From: Hyalella azteca
Lineage: Eukaryota > Arthropoda > Malacostraca > Amphipoda > Hyalellidae
DNA: 64,000 nucleotides
Assembly: GCF_000764305.2 (NCBI RefSeq)
Contig: NW_025931949.1
Span: 806,001 to 870,000, forward strand
Reading direction: 5' to 3'
The notes below the pieces were generated by a model. It made no database searches and was not told where the DNA came from. It was given only the letters and a program-made list of their open reading frames with translations. Position numbers and translations under genes: made by a program. Below are positions 41,501 through 53,500 of the stretch, in pieces. Numbering within the stretch: position 1 is the stretch's first letter; each line of letters opens with the position of its first letter.

Positions 41501-44500
41501 AAATTAGAACCATTTTAGGTGAAAACACAACGCAATGATCCCCATTATACCGTATTACAAGTATGAAAAGAAAGATTATGTTATCAGAAAGTGTTCTCTG
41601 AAAAGCTCTGATGTAGGAGTACTTGAAGGTTCAAAGATATTGTGCACGGCCTTTTTATGAAGCCAGTACGGCGCGTCAGGAACCTAGCCCACGCGATAAA
41701 ACAAGGATCACTGCATGGCCACACAAGAGAATATTCTTATATTATCAGGAATATACATGAAAATGTGTACTTACTTTACGCGCCACGCAGAACTCCTTCT
41801 GAACGACCTCGGCCACGAGGGGCGTCACGAAGCCCGTCAGTTCTGAGGGAGTAGAGAACGTCTACGTAATATACTCAGTTCTCAAATGTCGTGATTAACT
41901 CCAGCATAAATAGCGTCACTGAGGTTGTTTTGGTTATCCAATACATGCTAGATGATGTTTCAAATGACTTGAACAAAAATTCTACCTCTTCACAAATCAC
42001 AAGCCATGATAATTTAATAGCTATCATTTCTGAATCTAGATTAAATTTGTTAAAGCTTCGAAGAGCCCAAAATATTAGTAGTTTTAAAAGCATTTAACCT
42101 AGTCAAGAAACTGTTTGAGAAACCATGCCTTTAAGGTTGATCATTCATTAGAAATAATCTTCATGTCTCCTAGAAGAATTAAAATAAGTTTAATATGAAA
42201 GCATTAATTTTTCATTAGTTTGACTACAGTAGTCTTGATATTAAAGCTAATAATAGCGGGTGGGGTAAAATTGTGCCAAGTTCCCTAACTATTTCAAATT
42301 GCACAATAAAATTAATTTTCCTGACGAGAAAATTAATTATTCAAGTGATGAATTATCCTGTTCTCATTAGTTTTGTTATTTTATGCAAGGAGTATCAATT
42401 TTTCCTTCACAATAAGAATGGCTGTGCACTATAGCGGGCTACGAGATATAAAAAATGTACTCCAATTACAAAAATATTGATAATATTTGCATGAAGTTCT
42501 ATGCATGCTACTGACCAGCGTCAAGACCGCGCACCCAACTGTCAGATAACATATATAAACTTTCTTCCAACGAAGAATATATGAAATAAAACCTGCATGA
42601 AGTATGCATGGAACTGATCAGCGTCAAGACTGGGCACCAACTGTCAGGTAACATACGTATATAAACAAATATATGAAATAACGGCAAATATATGGAATAA
42701 AACCTGCATGAAGTATGTATGCTACTGACCAGCCTCAAGACTGTCCACCCAACTGTCAGGTAACATATATAAACTTGCTTCTAACGACAAATATGTGAAA
42801 TAAAACCTACATGAAGGTTATTGAACTGACCAGCGTCAAGCCCGAGCTCCTGGAAGCAGTCAGAGTGTAGGAAGTGCAGGAAGTTATGGTGCAGCAGGAA
42901 GCGGTACTGCTGATGCTGTGGATCCCACACAACCAGACACACGTCGCCTGGCTGGCACGACCCGAGCTCTACACTCACACGCAGCGCTCTCTAAACAATG
43001 TAAACATCGCTAGACTCTAATACACAATTATATATAAGATACACAAATATATATATACCATATACAAATATATAAACCATGAGAAATTTTTTTATAAAAA
43101 GTACGCTCTGGTCTTCAATTAAAACTGAATAAATAAAGAAGTTCTGCCTAACTACACAAATATATAAGCAATACGCAAAAATATATATACCACGGCTGTC
43201 AACATCATCGACACAAAATTGACTTACTAACGAAATTATTCATGAAAAACTCTTATTTCTTTCAAATACAAACTATGAAATAATTCACCTGGTATTTCAT
43301 TCCGAGTTGCGCTTAAAGAATGGAACATAAGATACCTACATTCCAACTCGGCAAATTTAAGAACATTTCAGGCATACATAGAACGCAATGATCCCTTACT
43401 AAATCTCACTTCAATACATTACAATAATGGCAATATGAATAAAACAATTGACGATAATTTTCGAAATTTCCATTACTGATCAATTAAGCCTTACCTTAGC
43501 GGGGCTGGCGACAGCGCCCGGCAGCGACGTGGCGGCAGTGAAAGATTTCGACATCTCAGCGGAGGTGAAGGAGAGCACAGCTGACGCTGGGTCCGTAAGC
43601 GCTGTAGTGTCAGCCACTGAGGTGTCAGTGGCTGTGGTGTCAGTGGTTGTTGTGTATGTGGTGTCAGCCACTGAGCTGTCAGTGGCTGTGGTGTCACTGG
43701 CTGTTGTGGCAGTTGTTGTGGCGTCAGCTACTGAGCTGTCAGTGGCTGTTGTATCACTGGCTGTTGTGGCAGTGGCTGAAGTGTCACTGGCTGTTGTGGC
43801 AGTGGCTGAAGTGTCACTGGCTGTTGTGGCAGTGGCTGAAGTGTCACTGGCTGTTGTGGCAGTGGCTGAAGTGTCAGTTGCTGTGGTGTCAGTGGTTGTT
43901 GTGTCAGTGGCTGTGGCGTCAGTGGATGTGGTGTCAGCCACTGAGGTGTCAGTGGCTGTTGTATACGTCGCTGATGTGTCAGTGTCCGCTGGGACATCGG
44001 GTTCAACAGATGCATCGGGGTCAACAGATGCATCGCGGTCAGCAGATGCATCGGGGTCAGCAGATGCATCGGGGTCAGCAGATGCATCGGGGTCAACAGA
44101 TGCATCGGGGTCAGCAGATGCATCGGGGTCAACAGATGCATCGGGGTCAGCAGATGCATCGGGGTCAACAGATGCATCGAGGTCAGCAGATGCATCGGGG
44201 TCAGCAGATGCATCGCGGTCAGCAGATGCATCGGGGTCAACAGATGCATCGGGGTCAGCAGATGCATCAGCGTCAACAGATGCATCGGGTTCAACACATG
44301 GATGTGTGTGTGCTAAGCCATATTCCTCAACAGAACTCTGGTCTTGAAATATATTTGCACTAGGAATTGTATCTCTAAAAGCTTCCATAGGGTCCCAGTT
44401 CAGCCACGGCACGTTATGTGTGCCCATCACGAGCATCTGTTCATCCTGTGTTCGAAATAAATATTATGTAAAGCGTGACAACATTTTTCTCACGACCTAA

Positions 44501-47500
44501 CGTGCGCATAATTCTATCTAATTAAGGTAAAATTTTTTGTTGCATCTTTTCATTAAGTGTGTAACAACAGAGATAATAAATAATAAAAACTTCATAACCA
44601 AAATCATTTTTGCACCATGAGGAAACGAGGATTGAACAAACAATATTTTGCAAAATTTTGGCCGGGAGCAGAGAGCGAATTTTGGCTCTGACATCACAAG
44701 ATTTAACTATAGAGCAAAAAACATACCTACTTGGAAAAATTCACAACTGAAATAATTCAGTACTATATGAGGAATGTTCTTCAGTACTTATTCGAATTTA
44801 AATACCGAAGAACAAAAATTCCAATTTATTTAAGAGAAATGTCACTCGTTTGCTTGAATCACAAATTCACTAAAAACTTAAAAGCAAAGAAAACTCTCAC
44901 AAAAATTCATAGTATCTTTAAAGAAAACGTTATCTTTAACGTTTTCTTTAAAGATACTATAAATTTTGTGGAGTTTTCTTTGCTTTTAAGTTTTTAGTTA
45001 TTTAAGAGTGATTTGTAAGGGTTATGGTAGCTTTATAGTGTGTTAACGGACTCACCAGAGCCTGCATATCGCGACCAAGTTCATGCAGCGCTACAGTGAA
45101 GGATTCTGGCCCCTCCTGACAGCGCTGTACGTGGTACTGTGAACAGAACAACTAGGACAACCAAGCTTGTTAGTACCTTGAATTATAGCAAGCAAGTGCG
45201 ACATGACAGTTGACGGTGCACATTAAACGTAGAAAAAGTAGTTTAAAAAAGTGCATTAGAAAAAGTAGTAGTTAAAAAAGTGCATTAGAAAAAGTAATAA
45301 AACCATGCCACGATGAAGAACACTGAGAAATTAACGAAAACCCTTGTTAAAATTTGAATTAGTTAAATAAGCAAGCAGAAAGTAACATTTAATGCAACAC
45401 AGCAGGAACATTAACACATAAAAATAAATGAACCGGAAAAATAAGCAAGAAGAAAGCAAAGATTAATTCGGTGATAGACAACATGCGCTCAGGACGTCAG
45501 TGAAGCAGCCTGTAGTGATAGAGGGGAACACGGGCAGAGGTGCACGAGTGAACACATTACAATATTAAGATGATACAATTGTTTTCACTTGAATTATCTT
45601 GCAATATTTAAGAGATTTTTGCGTGTAAAACGACCGAAATGGCTGCCTGTCATTAACAGCATACCCAAAAGCAGTCAATGCAACTGTTCACCTCGGCTGT
45701 ACACGAGTCTGGTGTTTCGTACACAAAGAGAACAATCGGCAATTCCGATGAACACGATTTTGCATTGTTGAATTTTCCGAAATAGTTTAAAAATTATTCA
45801 TAAAAATAAGAGGAGATCATCCGTTTATTGAAGTTTTTACAGTAAGTGTTATTAATGAAAATGAATTGTTAATCGATGAAGCTTCGTGCATCATACTTCA
45901 TGTAAAGACTATATAACGAGATCATGTCGCATGAATATTCTGAACCGAAAATACACCAGAAAGAGAATGTTTTTCCATACCTTGTGATCGTACGACATAA
46001 TCAAGATTATTATTGTAAAAGTTCATGGTTTTAACAAGACCCAAATAATATTGGTATGACAGAGTTCACATCAATTATCCAGGACCTGACGTGTATGCTA
46101 CTTTGGTCAGCTCAATGCCGCAACATTCCACAAATGTACAACAAATGTTAGAGCGCACGCAACGACATAACACGTGCCAAACTTTTAAACACTAGCAACA
46201 TTATACAGAACACAAAAAATAATGAAGAATTATTCAACTTTAGGTGTTCAGCTTCATAAAAAGGCAGAAGCAGTGAAAAAAAAGCAGCCAATTAAAACCA
46301 TTTACAAAATTTAAAGATAAAAATTAAAAAAAAAAGTTTCAAGAGATGAGTCACAAATATCAAGTAGAAGCAAAACGTTCTAGAGGCGCAGGGTCAGGAC
46401 AAGAATGTGATCGTGTCGGTTATTAGGAGATTAACTAAACTTCCCAATTATTCTAGCAGGATCTATAATGAACTCAACAGCCTTTATCATCAATAAGCAA
46501 TGAGTAATAAATTAAGTCTCTGCTGAATAGTAAGCGCTGCAAATATTAAACGATTACGTCCAGAATAAAGTGAAAAGTTGAACAAATGTCTTGCACTTGA
46601 AAAAAAGATAAGATTATCACATAAGTAAGAGTAATGCAATTGATATGAAGCAGTGAGCAACCATGACGAAACTTTGCAACGTAACAAAGGGTGCGTGGAC
46701 GCCGAACACTCCGAAATTTAAGCATAACCAATGCAAAATTGCAAGCACAAGGAGACAGCATATAAAACATTTATAACTTCATATTAAATACTGAAATTGA
46801 AACAAGCTTTTTTCAATCCACAAATATAATCAGCTTCATAGTAAATCAATCTCAAGTTAAAGAAGCCGTGTCTGACAGTCTAGATTGCTAACGTTTCTAT
46901 CTTCTCGACATAATTATTGTTTATTGTAATTACTAAGCCCTGCTAATTTCATAGGAAATAAGGAATAACAACAACAGCATCTATGGTATTTAGTGCAGGT
47001 ACTTACGGCTAGTTCGCGGTAATAGTCGTTCGTAGTTTGAAGAGCGTGGGTTTTTTGCTGCAGAGCTTCCAGATCACGCTTGTGCCGGGCCATCACTGCA
47101 GCTAACGTCTGCACCGAGCGATTCTGTTGCAACAAAACATTCAATATCATCTTCAGATACCGGCGTAAGTAGAAATGAGTGCAATGGTTTTAATCAACAT
47201 TTCTTAACCATCTTCCAACATGTATTAACTGGCACAAAAATGGGCATTATTAAATCGTATCGAGATAATATTACAAATCCCATTTCGCCTTTCTCGAACT
47301 TTCATCCCACTTAGACTATTGATAAGGGATGACCATATGCCATATCGACCAATAACATTGATGCTAAGATTCCCTTAATATGTTTCACGATTTGTAATTT
47401 GATCATTTCATGATGTGGTATTTTTACTTACCAGCATATATAGCGCAATACTTCATATTGTAATGAATCACTATGGCGCACAGAGCTCTCTGTCGCAAGT

Positions 47501-50500
47501 GGCTTTTGAATGCATCCGAATGCCAAAATTATTGAACATTGAAGGCTTACATTCATGAAAGTAACATTCAACACATTTTGTTCCATCTTTTATGTACGAA
47601 AGGCACCGGAATTGCGCTAAGAATATGTAAACAAAAAATATAACTCAGTACTCACTGCGGTGAGTGACAGAGAGCGCATTTTCTCGTCGACGAAAACGTA
47701 GTCACGGACGGTCAGACGGGCGGACATGACAAGCACAATAGCGCCTTTTTTCAATAAATGAGAAAATGCGCTAAAAATGGAGCATGCAACTTGTAAGTTT
47801 AATTGCACGCGACTCACCAGAGAAGCTCTAAGTGTCCGACTCTCGTTGGACAGCCTCGTGAATTCGTCGACGTAGGCCTTGCGTTGCAGGTTGAATTGTT
47901 CCTCTAGTCTTTTCTTGAGCTCCTGATTGTACAGCAAAATGAATTTATGAAGTTTTCTCTTATTGATGAATTATAGGCATTTTTATATCATACATTCACA
48001 GATCAACGGAAACTAAAACAGTAAGTTGTGTGTAATTAAAAAATTAGCTTAGCATTCACAGTGTGCACAGTGAATAATGCAATTTGCCCTTACAATCTAA
48101 GATGCCATGAGACAATCTACCGAAGGCCAAGAAATATCATCAAAGGCATCTTATGTATTCATGAATGTAAATTTTAAACAAATAAGCTTATGCCTTAATA
48201 CATATTTACGATTAACCTTCATGCTAAAATGAATAAAGACAAACCTAGACTGGCACTCTTACCTCTTGCCCAAAGGACGGCCATGAACGCATCATCTGCA
48301 CCTCCCGACACTGAAGGTTCTGCTGGTACGTTGCCCTCATCATGTCCAAGTACTGCGTGATCTTCGTGACCAGAGCTGCCACGGCTTCTCTGTACGCAGA
48401 GTTCTGGGCTATGGCTGGAGGACAAGGCCTCCTCTGGTCAAGAGGCAGAAGCCAGTGCATGCCATCATGTACAGCCTGTACTATTAACTGGGCAACAATT
48501 GTCGTGTTTCGGGCTGTTTGATCATGAGTTATTTCATCAGAAAGTTCGGATCGCAGGAGCGCTTGTTGGCTTGCATTCAGACGTTTGTACATGTCTAGAA
48601 CCTGTAGGTAAGAAGTCGTTTGTTCGGCCTGTGAATTTCTGCTCAATGTATTGACAGCTGTTTGCAGAAGCACCATACTATCTTGCTGTTGTTTGATTTG
48701 ATCCTCTAAGGCTCGTTTTGTTTCAATCCAAGAGGTTTTGACACTATGGACCAAGCCTGACATGTTCGAAAATGCTGTGCATTCTCTTCTGTTTTCAGAA
48801 GAAGGTTCTCCCGCTTCTTCTCCAAGACTCACTCTAGGCCCGTGTTCGCTTGCAAGTTTTACATCGGCCACGCTAATCCTGAATTCGAGCTCAGCTACGC
48901 AGGCATCTTTCAACATCTTCTGGGTCATGGGTGGAAGAACCTCACAAACAACTTCCTTCTCAGTGAATAATTCAGGAATTACCTTCTGTATATCAGCGTC
49001 GAATAACTTCATCAACTCGTACCTAGCCTTCATGCCTCTCTCTGATACAAGATCTTCGAATTCAACGCTGAGGTTGTTGACTATATCCTGCCGGAGGTCA
49101 TGGTAAACCTTGTCACGAAGTTCCTCCTTAAGATTTTTCATAACAACTTCACGCAGTTGTCCAGTCATGCGCTGCGTCTCCGCCTGTACTGCCGCCTGCA
49201 CGGTAGCTTCTTGACGAATCCTGAGCTCGTCTCGCAGACGACACAGATCGTCGTCTGAGCTGCCCCCGCGCTGTAATACATCACGTACGCTTCTTATTAA
49301 AACAGCTCATAGGAATACGTCACGTACCAAACCTAAAAATGTTCAATAAACGCCAACAATATATTCATTTGAAACGCATAATAGCAAAATAATACTTTCA
49401 ATTTAGGATTCAAAAGACTACAGGCAATGTGCTGAAATTTAAACTAAAACAAGGCTTGTTCCAAGTTTTGAGTAAATATCCGTCACGTTGTAGTTAAACA
49501 AAATCACAAGGCAGTTAAATTACTCTAACGTTTCATATATTAGTTGATTTTTTTAAATCATATCCTCACCTCTGGCGTGCCAATAGTTGACACAATTCGC
49601 TGGAATCTGCTCTGCAGCATCGCCATCTCCCTCTTGCTCTCACTCTTCAACCTCTTCGTCTGTAATACGGCAACCATATTAGGGATTTTAAATACTAAGT
49701 AAATACTCGATAAAAATTAGCAATCCAAGCACAAATCATAAGACCATAAACTATAAACACTATAACCTTTATATATAAATGATAATAAATAAATTATAAG
49801 ATCATATAGCACTATAAAAACTATAACAATATAACCTTTAAAGAGTGACTGAAGCCAGTGCAACGACTACAACCTTAATAAAATGATAGCATTCAAGAAT
49901 AATGTCGTTCAGCCAGCAACTAAAACCTGCAATACTTGAGCATTCCTCGTGCTGGAGTGAAGAATTAATTAACAATCGCGTGTGTAAGTATAGGGTTGAT
50001 CGGCGGTTAACTCAACAGTATAATAAATATAACAATGCATTGCATGACAAATGCGACATACGAGAGCGTGATAATTCCCACTCACTCACACTTACAGTTT
50101 CTTTTTCTACCGCAACTTTCGCCTCATACATAAATTTGAGGAGATAATAATAAGAGGAAATAGGTTCCTCGCAATGACTCAAATTAACTTAAGACCAAAA
50201 ATCAAAGGGGGTATTTTACATGAGGCAAGATCTACGAACCAAATATCTATAAATCATCTATAAAATATAAGGCAAGATCTACAATACTCACAAGTTCAAG
50301 CAGATTTTGTTCCTCCGCTTGGAGCCGCTCGGCATGCCACTTCTGCTTGGCTTCCTCGAGCGCAATCTTGCTCTGGTGTTTGAGATTCACAATTTCTTGG
50401 TCCTTATCTATCAACATCATCTGGAAGCTGAGATCTTCCTGGCTACGTCGCTCGGAGTTCTCGCGTGACATCATGTAGCACTTCTCGTTCAAATCGCATA

Positions 50501-53500
50501 GTTCTTGTTCAAGAGACGAGATCTTCGAGACGTGTTCACGGAGTTCATTTTCTAACTCGTCTCTTGAACGAACTTCTTCCCTAAGTTTAAGAAGTTCCTG
50601 CATCTGATATTGTACGTGTTTCTCTTGATTTTCCAGTTGATTGGTCCTGAACTGAAGCAGGTCCTCTCGTCTCTGTAAGTCCAGCTCCTGGCTCCTGAAG
50701 GAGTCAAGCATCTCGGTCTGTCTGGCCTCGAACGCGGCTTGCGCCTGCACCTGCGAGCTCGCGTCCGCAAGCGACGTTTCCAATTTTTCAATTCGACTCT
50801 CGTACGACGCCTTCATTTCTGACATCTCTTCGTCGTGCTCCTTCTTTAGTCTGCGGAAAAATCGTACAAGAAATACAGCTAATGCATGAGACATTTACAG
50901 AAGTCTTGATTAATGGAACGCCGTAGCTTCACCAAAAGATGTAAGCCGAAATGGTCGAAAATGTAAAGCGCTAAATGGGAGAATTTATACATGCCACGCA
51001 AATAACATTTATATAATTCAAGCAATTAAATTATCATGACAACATGCATTTTTCAATGGAAATAGAAAAATTTCTATTGAGCTATAAATTTAAAATTTTC
51101 ATTCATCCCATATTAAATTTTGCAAGTGTGAAAGGCAGAAATTGAAATAATAACTGACGTACCTTTTACTTTGCTCGTAGAGGAGCTCCTCCTGAACTTG
51201 TTTGTTTAACGAAACCTTCAGCTGGAGCGTTGTGACCTTTTGCTCCAGCTGCTCCATCTCGGACGCCACTTCTTGCTTCCATTCGTCCTTCAATCGCAGT
51301 ATTTCAGTCTCGTGTTCGAGACTCAACTTAGCAATGTCATTCTCAGCTTTGGCCTGAACTTCCTGCAATGAGACGTCGTGTTTGCTCTGCAATTGCTGAA
51401 CTGAAGACTCGTGAGTCTGCTGGAGTTCTTTGATAGCTCGTTCATGGTCCATGTTGAGGCGCTGAACGTTCTCACTGTGGTCACCTTCGTTCTCTTGAAT
51501 TGTCTTCTGAAGCTCCATTATCTGGTGGTGGTATGTCTCCACCTGAGAATCCAAGTCAGCTATTTTATACTCGGTTACCTCCTCCCACTGCCGGCGATCT
51601 TCGGCTAGAGTTCGGTTCCTAATTTCTGCGAACTTTTCGAGTGCAGTGCTCATCGTTTCAGTGGTAGCCGCCAGCAGTTTTATCCCCTGCTCTTCAGTAC
51701 CTTCCTTTACTCCTTTCTCTAGAATTTCTTCAATGTCATCTTGGAGCCCAAGCATTTCTTTGAGCAGCGCATAGGGGTTATATTTCTGTGTTGTTCCCGT
51801 GTTAGACTCGTCCAAGCCGTCAAATTTCGAGGTTGTTGCCGTGTTAGACTCGTCCGAGTTTGTTTTCGAGTCATGGGGAAGGCTAGGCACTTCTGCAGCG
51901 TCTTCAAGATCATACTCGGCCGTGACATACTCCTGCGTCATCACGATCGAGTCAGGGCTGGTCGCGGGCTGCACGAAGGCAGCGTCCGTCATCTTGTCGA
52001 ACTCCTCTGTGTCTGTCTCCGACTCGCGGTGCTCGCTAACACAAATAAAGGGAACATTTTATTCCACCAATAATACTATAAAAACAAGCATCAATTTAGT
52101 GAGCAAAATAAAGACTTAAATAAATACTTTGATGTCTCCGACTCGCGGTGCTCGCTAACACAAATAAAGGGAACATTTTATTTCACCAATAATACAATAA
52201 AAACAAGCAACAATTTAGTGAGCAAAATAAAGACATAAATAAATACTTTGATGTCTCCGACTCGCGGTGCTCGCTAACACATATAAAGGGAACATTTTAT
52301 TTCACCAATAATATCATAAAAAAACAAGTAATTTAGTGAGAAATATAAAACTTAAATAAATACTTTGATGTCTCCAACTCGCGATGCTCGCTAACACAAA
52401 TAAAGGAAACAAATTTTATTTAACCAATAATACTATAAAAAAGAAGTAACAATTTAGTGAGAAATATAAACACTTAAGTAAATACATTGGTGAAAAAGAC
52501 GAGATTTATAAGATAATATATAAATCATATAATGTTCCTGCAAAGGGCGATATATTTCTATGACGTAGTTGTCAAAAAGCTATAAAATTATTTGACAAAT
52601 GTTAAAATTGATTTGATTTGTTGCCATCAAGAAATTGAAATGAAGTAACTGGTAAAACAGAAAGTGAATTATGAAGTCATAGTAATTAAAATTGACGTTT
52701 CTATTGAACAAAAAGCTTGGTGCCAGCAAACTAAAGGTCAGGATAAGTTCACAAAACGGTCTCATGCTCAACAGTTCAAACAAAATACATACTAATTTGG
52801 CAATACATAAGGAACTTGAGTAAACGTTGCTTCAAAACATGGAGAAGAGGCAATAAATCAATGAATTGAATATAAATTAACGGCATCTATCTGCACGAGG
52901 CAGAACTAATAGGTGGTGGTCAGCAAACTACAAAGTGTCAGCTAGGAAATATATAGATTGTGTCACTGTAAATTAAACTACATGACATTCTAAATAATAA
53001 GTTGGAAATAAAGAAGTAAATAGTTAAGCGATGAAGTAATTGTGACCACGGAGGGATATAAAAAGGACTTACAAAGCAACCGAACGAACGTTAGGCGATG
53101 CAAAACAAGGCAGAATAAGACGTGGTAGTAAGGTTAGTTCACCTGCCCACAGCAGACAAGGAAGGGGCGCCGCCAGCAACTAGTGACGTGTCTCCACTAC
53201 TAGTGCTAGTTACGGTGCCCCCAGCCACTTGCTCAGCACTAGTGATGCTCGTGTTGGCACTAGTGAGACTATTTAGAGAGCGAGCGTTAGAAGAGCCCAC
53301 TAGTGCTCGAGCACCGTAGTATGCGACACTAGGACTAGTGCCACTCTGGTTACTAGGGCTCATTAAGACACAATGGCTGGCACTAGTGGCGTCCACTAAA
53401 GCTGTGTGGATGTTGGTAGCAGAGCAGCAGACCTCGGCACTGGCACTGCTGCTGCTCAGAGTGCCATCCATGAGGGAGGTGGCACTCGTGCTGCTGTGGC

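Larger units (their letters stand above)
23565..42830 (-). other. FIP200 last intron, 19.3 kb
   Basis: Far longer than the other introns of the gene (0.1-1.9 kb). Contains tandem arrays (42511-42825, 38771-38865, 30240-30560), two copies of a palindromic element (29873, 40704), a 28-bp hairpin (31832-31859), an AT-rich tract (34780-34860) and a GC-rich patch (about 34960-35190). Phases of the flanking exons (1 and 0) and the missing central claw segment imply at least one exon inside that I could not find. Confidence 0.7.
42511..42840 (-). repeat. four-copy array spanning the exon 22 donor
   Basis: Units of 101-111 bp beginning (plus strand) at 42511, 42614, 42725 and 42826 with CTGACCAGCGTCAAG. 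Each repeats the exon 22 end (CTTGACGCTG) and donor (GTCAGT) on the minus strand. The three intronic copies also carry an acceptor (CTGACAG) 22-23 bases upstream of that end. The donor is destroyed in the 42614 copy (ATCAGT). Confidence 0.95.

Noticed and set aside
43448..44363. Long plus-strand open frames (299 and 238 codons) opposite FIP200 exon 21
   Set aside because: The repeats have lengths divisible by three, so all frames without a stop in one unit stay open; the minus-strand frame is the one flanked by phase-matched splice sites.
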